A DNA stretch of 64,000 nucleotides from assembly GCF_011064545.1 (NCBI RefSeq), contig NZ_JAAMFG010000036.1:248001-312000 (forward strand), written 5' to 3'. The DNA comes from Wenzhouxiangella sp. XN24 (lineage in GTDB: Bacteria > Pseudomonadota > Gammaproteobacteria > Steroidobacterales > XN24). The position numbers and the translations under genes are program-made. Below the pieces are notes generated by a model that worked only from the letters and a program-made list of their open reading frames with translations, made no database searches and was not told the origin of the DNA. Below, in pieces: positions 23,287 to 33,589 of the stretch; position 1 is the stretch's first letter; each line of letters opens with the position of its first letter.

Positions 23287-23832
23287 TTGAGCGCAGTAAG
23301 CGATCGCAAGTTCGTCGATACATTCATGGTGGTGCTCGGCATCCTCGTCGTGATCTCGGTGGCGATCTACGCCTTGTCGTCCTTCATCGCGGGACGCACC
23401 CAGGAGGTGCATGTGCGCGAGGACGCGGCGTTCCAGCAGCGCATCGAAGAGCGCATCGAACCGATCGGGCAGGTCGCCGTCGCCGGTCAGGACAACAGCG
23501 GGCTGCGGGATCCGGGCGGCGCCGCGGCGACGGTCGCCGCCACGTCGGCGCCCGCCCCCGCCGCGGCCGCCGAGACACTCGATGGCGAAGGCGTTTACAA
23601 CGCCGCCTGCACGGCCTGTCACGGACCGGGGATCGCGGGTGCACCGAAGACCGGCGACGCGACGGCCTGGGCGCCGCGCATCGACAAGGGCATGGACACC
23701 CTCGTGCAGCACGCGATCGAAGGCTTCCAGGGCGACGCCGGCTACATGCCGCCCCGCGGCGGCTACTCGAACCTCAGCGACGAGGAGGTGCGCGACGCCG
23801 TCCAGTACATGGTGGACGCGGTCGGCAGCTAA
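23287..23832 (+). CDS. Membrane-anchored cytochrome c5-like protein
   Basis: The 181-residue protein has an uncleaved N-terminal helix (about 12-34), a flexible Ala/Pro linker, and a cytochrome c domain from about residue 100. That domain has the haem motif CTACH, and GYMPPRGG supplies the distal methionine. This is the layout of cytochrome c5 family proteins, which carry electrons in the periplasm. The start is a TTG at 23287 giving MSAVSDRKF, with AGGGGA about 10 bp upstream. It is convergent with rep, overlapping it by 4 bp at the stops. Confidence 0.85.
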   Translation: MSAVSDRKFVDTFMVVLGILVVISVAIYALSSFIAGRTQEVHVREDAAFQQRIEERIEPIGQVAVAGQDNSGLRDPGGAAATVAATSAPAPAAAAETLDGEGVYNAACTACHGPGIAGAPKTGDATAWAPRIDKGMDTLVQHAIEGFQGDAGYMPPRGGYSNLSDEEVRDAVQYMVDAVGS

Positions 23833-25832
23833 TCGTCCGCCAGCATCGAGCGGAGTCCGGCGATCGCGCTGTGCGCCCGGTCCCGGGTCTCTTCAGCACT
23901 CAGCTCGACGCGCCCTTCCCACTCCAGCGCCTCGGGCGGCAGCTCCTCAAGGAAGCGGCTCGGGGCGCATTCCAGCGTCTCGCCGAAACGCTTGCGGCGC
24001 CGCGCGTAGGTCATCAGCAAGCGCTGCCGCGCCCGCGTGATGCCCACGTAAGCGAGGCGCCGCTCTTCTTCCAGCCCCGGGCCCTCCAGGTTGGCGCGAT
24101 GCGGCAGCAACTCCTCCTCGCAGCCGACCAGGAACACCGTCGGGAATTCGAGGCCCTTGGCAGCATGCAGGGTCATCAACCGCACGCGGTCGTCCTGCGC
24201 ATCCTCTGACTGGCGGTCGAGCATGTCCATCAGCGACAGCTTGCGCAGCGCGTCGGCGAGCGTCGCTTCGTCATCGCCCCGCGCGGCCCGGCCCAGCCAC
24301 TCCAGCAATTCGCCGAGGTTCTCGTTGGCCTTTTCGGCCTGGCGCGGATCGCGCGCGTTCTCGAACAGCCAGTCGCGGTAGCCCAGCTCGTCGATGAGCT
24401 CTCGCGCCAGCGCGTCCACGGGCACGCCGTCCTCGGCCTCGTCCCCGAGTTCGATCATGCGCCGCGCGAAACCGTGCAACCGCTCCACGGTGCGGGACGG
24501 CAACACGCTGTGCAGGCCCGCCTCCAGGCTGGCGGCGAGCAGCCCGAGGCCGCGACTGGAGGCCCATGCGCCGAGCTTCTCGAGCGTCGCCGTGCCGATC
24601 TCCCGCCGCGGCACGTTGACGATGCGCAAAAAGGCCGCGTCGTCGTCGGGGTTGGCGATGACGCGCAGGTACGCGAGCACGTCCTTGACCTCGGTGCGAT
24701 CGAAAAACGAGGTCCCCCCGGTCACGGAGTAGGGAATTTCGAGGGTACGCAGCGCCTGCTCGAACGGCCGCGCCTGGAAGTTACCGCGGTAGAGCACGGC
24801 GAAGTCGCGCCACTCGCCGCCGCGTTCCATGCGCATGCGCATGATCTCCATGGCCACGCGGTCCGCTTCGTCGGTGCCATCGCGTGCCACGAGGACGCGG
24901 ATGCGGTCGCCCGGTCCGTGGGCGCTCCACAGGCGCTTGTCGAACAGGTGGGGATTGTTGGCGATGAGTCCGTTGGCGGCCGAGAGGATCCGCCCGGACG
25001 AGCGATAGTTCTGCTCCAGCTTGATGACTTTCAAAGCCGGGTAGTCGGCGGCGAGACTGCGCAGGTTGTCCGGCCGCGCGCCACGCCACGCGTAGATCGA
25101 CTGGTCGTCGTCGCCCACAACCGTAAACGCGCCGCGCTCGCCGACCAGCTGGCCCATGAGCTGGTACTGGGCGAAGTTGGTGTCCTGGTACTCGTCGCCG
25201 AGCATGTACTGGATGCGGTCCTGCCAGGCCTCGAGGACCTTCGGCAGCTCGCGGAACAGGAACACGGGCCGCACGATCAGGTCGTCGAAATCCAGCGCGT
25301 TGTAGGCCTGCAGCGCGCGCTGGTAACTCGCGTACTGCAGCGCCCGGGCCTGCTCGAGCGGGTCTGCGGCGGCCGCCAGCGCCGCCTCGGGCGAGACGAG
25401 CTCGCTCTTCCAGGCCGAGAACGCCGTGCAGGCCGCATCGATCGTGCTCTCGGTGTCGGCGTTGTCGTTCTTCAAGAGCTCCTTGACCAGGCTGCGGCTG
25501 TCGTGGGCGTCGAAAATGGTGAAGCCGCGCTTGTAGCCGAGATTGCCGTATTCGCGCCGCAGGATGTTCAGTCCCAGCGTGTGGAAGGTGGAGACCTTCA
25601 ACAGCTTCGCGGTGTCCGCGTCGAGCATCGCGCCGACGCGCTGGCGCATCTCGCGCGCCGCCTTGTTGGTGAAAGTCACCGCGGCGATGCCGTAGGCCGG
25701 CACGCCCCCGGCGACCAGCGCGGCAATCTTTTCCGTGATGACGCGCGTCTTGCCGCTGCCGGCGCCGGCCAGCACGAGCAGCGGGCCGGCCGTGTAGCGC
25801 ACGGCTTCGAGCTGGGCGGGATTGAGGGACAT
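23829..25832 (-). CDS. rep: ATP-dependent DNA helicase Rep
   Basis: The 667-residue UvrD/Rep-family superfamily 1 helicase starts LNPAQLEAVRYTAGPLLVLA with Walker A AGAGSGKTRV. Other motifs include GDDDQSIYAWRGA (motif III region) and LMTLHAAKGLEFPTVFLVGC (motif V), followed by YVGITRARQRL (motif VI). Length and the absence of a C-terminal UvrB-binding extension favour Rep over UvrD. Rep unwinds DNA 3' to 5' and helps forks pass bound proteins. The gene is downstream of the katG terminator. Confidence 0.92.
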   Translation of the reverse strand: MSLNPAQLEAVRYTAGPLLVLAGAGSGKTRVITEKIAALVAGGVPAYGIAAVTFTNKAAREMRQRVGAMLDADTAKLLKVSTFHTLGLNILRREYGNLGYKRGFTIFDAHDSRSLVKELLKNDNADTESTIDAACTAFSAWKSELVSPEAALAAAADPLEQARALQYASYQRALQAYNALDFDDLIVRPVFLFRELPKVLEAWQDRIQYMLGDEYQDTNFAQYQLMGQLVGERGAFTVVGDDDQSIYAWRGARPDNLRSLAADYPALKVIKLEQNYRSSGRILSAANGLIANNPHLFDKRLWSAHGPGDRIRVLVARDGTDEADRVAMEIMRMRMERGGEWRDFAVLYRGNFQARPFEQALRTLEIPYSVTGGTSFFDRTEVKDVLAYLRVIANPDDDAAFLRIVNVPRREIGTATLEKLGAWASSRGLGLLAASLEAGLHSVLPSRTVERLHGFARRMIELGDEAEDGVPVDALARELIDELGYRDWLFENARDPRQAEKANENLGELLEWLGRAARGDDEATLADALRKLSLMDMLDRQSEDAQDDRVRLMTLHAAKGLEFPTVFLVGCEEELLPHRANLEGPGLEEERRLAYVGITRARQRLLMTYARRRKRFGETLECAPSRFLEELPPEALEWEGRVELSAEETRDRAHSAIAGLRSMLADD

Positions 25833-25884
25833 GGGCGGGGATTCGACGACGCGTGAAGAGCGCGGATCATACCCGATGCGCCAG

Positions 25885-25912
25885 AAAAAAGAGGGGCCTC
25901 GCGGCCCCTCTC
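25885..25912 (-). terminator. Rho-independent terminator after katG
   Basis: On the minus strand a perfect 9-bp stem (AGAGGGGCC with its complement) closes a 4-base GCGA loop and is followed by six T residues. It lies about 70 bp after the katG stop and before rep. Confidence 0.9.
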
Positions 25913-25983
25913 AAGCGCCGGCTCCCGGCCGGCCGGTCATCGGCAAGTAGACACCCTCTCGCTGATCCGTTGCAGATCGAGGG

Positions 25984-28158
<2,175 letters not shown>

Positions 28159-28181
28159 TCAAGGTAGGCATATAGGTTATT

Positions 28182-28207
28182 TCGATTAGATTCTCTGGTC
28201 TAATCGA
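28182..28207 (-). promoter_or_regulatory. Inverted repeat in the katG promoter region, operator candidate
   Basis: TCGATTAGA and its exact reverse complement TCTAATCGA are separated by 8 bases, about 40 bp upstream of the katG start. A second, shorter inverted repeat (CTATC-N5-GATAG on the minus strand) follows at about 28220-28236. The ATAG/CTAT-type elements resemble OxyR half-sites, but the match to the OxyR consensus is imperfect. A site for OxyR or another peroxide regulator is an inference. Confidence 0.5.
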
Positions 28208-28272
28208 TTATTTCTATCTCATCGATAGCCTCCCACCCACGATAGTTGCCGGAGTGGCGGACGCAGGCCGTA

Positions 28273-28686
28273 TCAGCCAAGCCAGACGAGCCTGACGGCC
28301 ATCGCCACGCCGGTGCCTGCGAGCACGCTCGCTCCGACGAGGAGCAGCGAGACCGTCGTGCCTCCGGGCTCGCCCGCGGTCGCCACTGCCTGCGGCGACC
28401 TGCGCGTCACCCGTTCCAGCCCCCACGACACCAGGGAACAGGCAGCGAGGCCGGCCAGCACCGTGACGGCCGCCCGCACCATGCCCGACGACGCCTCGAT
28501 GTCGCGGACCGCGAACAGCAGCAGCAAGACCCCGGCCACGATGAACACGATCGAACCGCGTCGCCAGGCCGGGGCCCGCTGCCGGACATCGCCCGACACG
28601 GCTCGCAGGCGGCGAAACTCCTCGACGCCGAACAGCAGCGCAAATCCTGCCAGGAACCCCCAAAAGGCCGTCCAATGTCCTTCCAT
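28273..28686 (-). CDS. Hypothetical membrane protein
   Basis: The 137-residue protein (from MEGHWTAFWG) has four hydrophobic segments: GFLAGFALLFGV, IVFIVAGVLLLLFAV, AAVTVLAGLAACSLVSWGL and VSLLLVGASVLAGTGVAMAV. I do not recognise the family. The ATG at 28686 is preferred because a longer frame from 28728 would overlap the neighbouring gene. It probably follows the secreted hypothetical gene in a short operon. Confidence 0.5.
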   Translation of the reverse strand: MEGHWTAFWGFLAGFALLFGVEEFRRLRAVSGDVRQRAPAWRRGSIVFIVAGVLLLLFAVRDIEASSGMVRAAVTVLAGLAACSLVSWGLERVTRRSPQAVATAGEPGGTTVSLLLVGASVLAGTGVAMAVRLVWLG

Positions 28687-28699
28687 CGCCAAACATCCT

Positions 28700-29332
28700 C
28701 TACCGGATCGAAGTGGTTGGCCCCACATCGTCGCGCGATGCCATGCCGATGGCCACCCCGGCCCAGAACCGGTCCATGGGCACCGTGTTCAAACGGGACC
28801 AGTACCGGTTTTTCGGCAAGACCCCGATGCCGGTGTAGCACGCGTAACCTGCGCGACCGCATTCCTTCTGCCGCAGGTGACGGAGTCGCTGCTCATCGAC
28901 CGTCAGCGCGGAACCGAGCAGTTCGTCGATGCTGCACGACGGACAGACCTGCATGTCGCGCCCCAGGCCCTTCATGAACTGCAGCATCTGGTTCCGTGCC
29001 GACGCCTCGGCGCAGTCCTGGTTGGCCATGCACGCCGCATGTGACCAGCGTTCCAGCGTCTCCCCGAGGCTGTCGCAGGAAAGTTCACCGAGGTTCATGC
29101 CCACGGCGCCGCCGAGAAATGCGCCCGCGGTCGTGACGAAGGCCGACACCCGCCCGACGGGCGTGACCTGCAGCACGGCTGCGGCTCCGCCCGCGCCGAG
29201 GGCGCCGGCCAGCGCGCTGCAGGCCCCCTGGGGCACGTCGATCGTCCAGTCGGCCGTGGACGCCCGGGACGTCCCGGGAAGCACCAGGCCAGCCAACACC
29301 AGCAAAAACAACATCAAGCGATTCCTGTTCAT
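28700..29332 (-). CDS. Hypothetical exported protein
   Basis: The 210-residue protein has a signal peptide (MNRNRLMLFLLVLAGLVLPG, cleavage near SRAS) and then a Gly/Ala-rich hydrophobic segment (about 55-85) resembling a glycine-zipper. The C-terminal half is cysteine-containing and soluble, with the pairs CPSC and CGRAGYAC. I cannot assign a family. Several cysteines in an exported protein suggest disulfides. The start at 29332 is fixed by the signal sequence; the frame runs further upstream without meaning. Confidence 0.55.
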   Translation of the reverse strand: MNRNRLMLFLLVLAGLVLPGTSRASTADWTIDVPQGACSALAGALGAGGAAAVLQVTPVGRVSAFVTTAGAFLGGAVGMNLGELSCDSLGETLERWSHAACMANQDCAEASARNQMLQFMKGLGRDMQVCPSCSIDELLGSALTVDEQRLRHLRQKECGRAGYACYTGIGVLPKNRYWSRLNTVPMDRFWAGVAIGMASRDDVGPTTSIR

Positions 29333-29462
29333 CGTTGCACTCCTTGCATTCGAGACCCGTCCTTGGGTACCCGCCGGAATGACGGGCGCCCCCATCTGAG
29401 CGCACCCGCCAAGGCCCGGGAAGAGGGACTTTGTCCGCTTTTCGCCCGGAAACGCCCGCTCG

Positions 29463-30962
29463 TCACCGCCCCGGCCAGCCGCGGCTCGCGAGCGCCTCGG
29501 CGAGATGCCGCACTTCGATCCCGGCGCAACCGTCCATGTCCGCGATGGTCCGCGCGACCCGCCGGACCCGCGTCTGCGCCCGCGCCGAGAGCCCGAGGCG
29601 CTCCGCGGAACGCACCAGCAGTGCGCGCGCCGCCGCCCCGAGGAAAGCGTGGGCGTCCAGGGTCTTGCCGGCGAGGCGGGCGTTCGCGGTGCCTTGCCGC
29701 TCGCGCCCGGCTCGCCGCACCGCCAGCACACGCTCGCGCACCACCGCCGACGGTTCGCCCGGCGGCCCCATCAGGTCGGCCGGCGCAGGGCGCGGCATCT
29801 CGACGACCAGGTCGATGCGATCCAGCAGCGGACCGGAAATGCGGCCGCGATAACGCAGCACGGCTTCCGCGCTGCAACGGCAGTTGTTGCGCGGGTCACC
29901 GAGGTAGCCGCAGGGACAAGGGTTCATCGCGGCCACCAGCAGGAAACGCGCGGGAAAGGTTCTCTGCACCGCCGCCCTGCTGATGGTCAACTCGCCATCC
30001 TCCAGCGGCTGGCGCAGCGCTTCGAGCGCGGTGCGGCCGAACTCCGGCAACTCGTCCAGGAAGAGCACCCCGCGGTGCGCCAGCGTGACCTCGCCGGGAC
30101 GCGGATTCGCGCCCCCGCCCGTCAGCGCCACCGAAGACGCCGAGTGATGCGGGGCACGAAACGGCCGTCGCCCCCACTCTTCGCCATGAAACGGGCGGCC
30201 GGCCGCCGATGCGATCGAGGCCACAGCCAGCGCCGCGTCGGCCGACAAGGGCGGCAGCAGGCCGGGGAGACGGCGCGCCAGCATGGTCTTGCCCGTGCCG
30301 GGTGGCCCGATCAGCAGGAGGTTGTGACCGCCCGCGGCGGCGACTTCCAGCAGGCGCCGCCCGCGCAACTGCCCCCGCACCTCGGCGAGATCGGGACCGG
30401 TCGCGGCACCCGGCTCGGGACGCGCCGGGGTCACCGCAAGTGGAAGCTCTCCCTGTCCCTGGAGATATCCCGCGACTCCAACCAGGTGCTCGGCGAGGTG
30501 GATTTCACCGACCCCCGCCAGCGCGGCCTCGGCGCCGTTCTGCGCCGGCACGATGAGTGCATGGCCGGCCCGGGCCGCCGCCACGCTGGCGCACAACGAT
30601 GCCGTCACGCCGCGCACCTCGCCGCTCAGGGAGAGCTCCCCGATGAATTCACGCCGCTGCAATTGCGCGGTCGGCAGCTGGCCCGAGGCCGCCAGCACGC
30701 CCAGCGCGATCGGCAGGTCGAAACGGCCGCCGTCCTTCGGCAGGTCCGCCGGCGCGAGATTGACGATCACCTTGCCGTCGGGAAACTTGAAGCCACAGAT
30801 CGACAGGGCCGCGCGCACCCGGTCCCGGCTCTCGCGCACCGCCGTCGCCGGCAGGCCGACGATCGAAAAGCCGGGCAGCCCCCCCGTGACGTGGGTTTCG
30901 ACGGCCACCGGCGGGGCTTCGAGGCCGCACTGGGCACGGGTCAGAACGAGCGCAAAAGCCAT
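29463..30962 (-). CDS. comM: Mg-chelatase-like ATPase ComM/YifB
   Basis: The 499-residue AAA+ protein has the N-terminal domain typical of YifB/ComM (MAFALVLTRAQCGLEAPPVA, then GGLPGFSIVGL), Walker A GPPGTGKTMLARRLPGLLPP and Walker B VLFLDELPEF. A cysteine-bearing region MNPCPCGYLGDP matches the chelatase-like finger, and the C-terminal helical domain follows. ComM is a hexameric helicase that promotes branch migration during natural transformation. Start 30962 is preferred over 30995. Confidence 0.95.
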   Translation of the reverse strand: MAFALVLTRAQCGLEAPPVAVETHVTGGLPGFSIVGLPATAVRESRDRVRAALSICGFKFPDGKVIVNLAPADLPKDGGRFDLPIALGVLAASGQLPTAQLQRREFIGELSLSGEVRGVTASLCASVAAARAGHALIVPAQNGAEAALAGVGEIHLAEHLVGVAGYLQGQGELPLAVTPARPEPGAATGPDLAEVRGQLRGRRLLEVAAAGGHNLLLIGPPGTGKTMLARRLPGLLPPLSADAALAVASIASAAGRPFHGEEWGRRPFRAPHHSASSVALTGGGANPRPGEVTLAHRGVLFLDELPEFGRTALEALRQPLEDGELTISRAAVQRTFPARFLLVAAMNPCPCGYLGDPRNNCRCSAEAVLRYRGRISGPLLDRIDLVVEMPRPAPADLMGPPGEPSAVVRERVLAVRRAGRERQGTANARLAGKTLDAHAFLGAAARALLVRSAERLGLSARAQTRVRRVARTIADMDGCAGIEVRHLAEALASRGWPGR

Positions 30963-31119
30963 CGGGCATCCTGCTGGCTGGCATGCGCCCAGCATCCTCG
31001 CTTCCGCCCGGGGCCGGCAGCCCCTCTTATGCGCTCATCCGCCCGGAAACTCGTAACCGGAGTGCAATGACGAGGCGGTAGATTGGCGGGTCGATCATTT
31101 CCCCTTGCCGCGAGACCCG

Positions 31120-32514
31120 ATGAACAATCCGAGCCGCCTGCTGTTCCTCGTGCTGACGCTCAGCGCGCTCCCCGTCGATCTGCCGGCCCACGAGACGCGC
31201 AACACGCTGGTGCCGCAGGGCTACGTGCACTACGCGCCCGGGCCGATCCCCGACCGAGTCGCACTGGTGCTGACCGCGGATCCCGCGCGCAGCCAGACGG
31301 TCACGTGGCGCACGAATGCCGGCGTGACCCGGGCCGTGGCGCAGCTGAACAAGGCCCTGCCCGGTCCCGGGCTGCACCTCGGCGCCCGGGACATCGACGG
31401 CCGGACCCGGCCGCTCGAAACCGAGAACGGTGTCGCGCACCACCATGCCGTGACGTTCACCGGCCTCGAGCCGGACACGCTGTATGCCTATCGCGTGCGG
31501 GGCGCGGACACGTGGAGCGAGTGGTTCCAGTTCCGCACCGCGAAAAGCAGCGCCGCGCCATTTTCCTTTCTCTATTTCGGCGACGCGCAGAACTCGATCC
31601 GCTCACATTTCTCTCGCGTCATCCGCGAAGCTTTTGCTGCCCACGAGCGGCCGGCGCTGCTCCTGCATGCCGGCGACCTCGTCAATTCCCGCAGCGGCGT
31701 CCACGACGACGAGTGGGGCGAGTGGTTCGATGCCGGCGGCTTCCTGCACGGCATGGTGCCGAGCTTCCCGGTGGCGGGAAATCACGAGTTCATCAGGCGC
31801 GACGTGTTCGGCCCGAGGGTCCTGTCGCCGCACTGGACAGCTCATTTCAGCGTCCCCGCGAACGGCCCCGAGGGCTTGCGCGACACCGTCTACTACGTCG
31901 AATACCAGGGGGTCCTGTTAGTCGCGCTGGACTCGATGAATGCATTGCAGGACGAAGCGCTGGCGAAGCAGCAGGCCGAATGGCTCGACCGGCTGTTGAG
32001 CGCCAGCGCCCACGACTGGGTCATCGTCAGCCACCACCATCCGGTGCACTCCGTCTCGCTCGGGCGCGACAACCCGCTGCTGCGCGAGCACTGGCAGCCG
32101 CTGTACGAGAAACACGGCGTGGACCTCGTGCTGCAGGGCCATGACCACGCCTACGGCCGCGGCGCGAACCTCGCCGAAGGCACCACCGCGATCGACGATG
32201 ACGCCGGGACGGTCTACGTGGTCTCGGTGGCCGGACCGAAGATGTACCTGGTCGCCGAGGAGGCTGAGTCGTCGATGGCGCGGGTCGGGGAAGAGGTGCA
32301 GCTCTACCAGGTCATCCAGATCGAGGCGGACCGGCTGCGGTACGCATCGCGCACGGTCACCGGCGAAGTGTACGATGCCTTCGAGCTGCGGATGACCGAG
32401 GAAGGCAAGCATCTCGTCGACCTGGTGCCCGCGGATGCGCCCCGCTCGACCTGCGGGAATCCCGACCGGCCGCGTCCGGATCGCTGCTGGAACGGGGTCG
32501 AACTGGTGGACTGA
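31120..32514 (+). CDS. Purple acid phosphatase-like metallophosphoesterase, exported
   Basis: The 464-residue protein has a signal peptide, an N-terminal fibronectin-III-like phosphatase domain (about 30-140), and a calcineurin-like catalytic domain. The metal-ligand motifs appear in order: YFGDAQN, HAGDLVNS, AGNHEF, VSHHHPVH and QGHDHAYGRG. These are the conserved ligands of purple acid phosphatases, which hydrolyse phosphomonoesters with a dinuclear metal site. It would act in the periplasm or outside the cell. It stands alone on the plus strand. Confidence 0.88.
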   Translation: MNNPSRLLFLVLTLSALPVDLPAHETRNTLVPQGYVHYAPGPIPDRVALVLTADPARSQTVTWRTNAGVTRAVAQLNKALPGPGLHLGARDIDGRTRPLETENGVAHHHAVTFTGLEPDTLYAYRVRGADTWSEWFQFRTAKSSAAPFSFLYFGDAQNSIRSHFSRVIREAFAAHERPALLLHAGDLVNSRSGVHDDEWGEWFDAGGFLHGMVPSFPVAGNHEFIRRDVFGPRVLSPHWTAHFSVPANGPEGLRDTVYYVEYQGVLLVALDSMNALQDEALAKQQAEWLDRLLSASAHDWVIVSHHHPVHSVSLGRDNPLLREHWQPLYEKHGVDLVLQGHDHAYGRGANLAEGTTAIDDDAGTVYVVSVAGPKMYLVAEEAESSMARVGEEVQLYQVIQIEADRLRYASRTVTGEVYDAFELRMTEEGKHLVDLVPADAPRSTCGNPDRPRPDRCWNGVELVD

Positions 32515-32516
32515 CG

Positions 32517-32606
32517 GCTCAGGGCCTCGGCGGCGCCCGCATAACCGCCGTGGTCCACGACGGCCTGGAGCGTCCGCCGCTGCTCGAGTGTGACCCGCGG
32601 CCTCAT
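32517..32606 (-). pseudogene. LysR-family regulator fragment (N-terminal helix-turn-helix)
   Basis: A minus-strand frame starts MRPRVTLEQRRTLQAVVDHG and continues GYAGAAEALSRQSTSS, which is the beginning of a LysR-type DNA-binding domain. Homology stops at the 3' end of the phosphatase gene, so only about 30 residues remain. LysR regulators are often divergent to pirin genes, as here. The fragment is a deletion remnant. Confidence 0.6.
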
Positions 32607-32702
32607 TTCGATTTCCTCCAACTTGATCGCCAGTCATTTGCTCTTTCTCTTCGATTGAGTCGAAGCTAACGTGGGCGCAGGTTTCACCCGCGAGGAATCC
32701 AC

Positions 32703-33575
32703 ATGGGCAGCAAGCGTATCCGCCAGGTGCTGGACAGCCACGCCGCCTCCGATGGCGCAGGAGTCCGGATTCGCCGGATCGTCGGCCAGGCGCAACACGA
32801 CCTCGACCCGTTCCTGATGCTGGACGAAATCCGTTCCGACCAGCGCGAGGAATTCGTGGCCGGCTTTCCGTCCCATCCGCACCGCGGCATCGAGACCCTC
32901 ACGGTCATGCTCGAGGGCGGCTTCGAACACCGGGATCACCTCGGCCACCGGGCGGCGATCCGCGCCGGCGGCGCGCAATGGATGTCCACCGGGCGCGGCG
33001 TCATTCATTCCGAGATGCCGCTCCCGGGAGAAGGCCGCATCCATGGTTTCCAGCTGTGGATCAACCTGCCCGCGGCGGACAAGCTGCGCGAACCGGATTA
33101 CGCGCAGGCCGAGGCCGCCGAGCTGCCGGAGCTGGCGCTCGAGCACGGCCGGCTGCGCGTCATCGCCGGCCACCACGCCGGGATGACCTCGCCGATCGGC
33201 CGCACCGCCTGCGAGAGCACCGTACTCGTGCTCGAGCTCGAGCGCGGGGGTCGCTACCGCTGGTCACCCCCGCCGGGTCATCGCGCCCTCGTCCGGCCCT
33301 TCAGCGGCGCGGTGCAGCTGCCCGATCCGTCCGCAAGCGCGGGCGCCGCGGCCGGCATCGCGAGCGGACAGATGGCGGTGCTCGACGGGGAAGGCGCAAT
33401 CGACATCACCGCCGGGGAGGCCGGCGCCGGCATGTTGCTCCTGTCGGGTCGCCCGCTGGGCGAGCCCATCGTGCAGCACGGCCCCTTCGTCATGAACACG
33501 GCCAGCGAGATCCGCCAGGCGATTCGCGACTACCAGTCAGGCGCGCTGGTGGCCCCGCTGCCTGACGCGCGCTGA
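32703..33575 (+). CDS. Pirin family protein
   Basis: The 290-residue bicupin starts with DPFLMLDEI. The metal-binding motifs HPHRGIETLT, HRDHLGH and VIHSEMP supply the three histidines and the glutamate of the N-terminal cupin. Pirins are iron-binding proteins; several act as quercetinases or redox sensors. The C-terminal cupin has no clear metal site. It lies divergent from the LysR fragment and convergent with ubiB (14 bp apart). Confidence 0.9.
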   Translation: MGSKRIRQVLDSHAASDGAGVRIRRIVGQAQHDLDPFLMLDEIRSDQREEFVAGFPSHPHRGIETLTVMLEGGFEHRDHLGHRAAIRAGGAQWMSTGRGVIHSEMPLPGEGRIHGFQLWINLPAADKLREPDYAQAEAAELPELALEHGRLRVIAGHHAGMTSPIGRTACESTVLVLELERGGRYRWSPPPGHRALVRPFSGAVQLPDPSASAGAAAGIASGQMAVLDGEGAIDITAGEAGAGMLLLSGRPLGEPIVQHGPFVMNTASEIRQAIRDYQSGALVAPLPDAR

Positions 33576-33589
33576 CCGGTCTGAGGACC

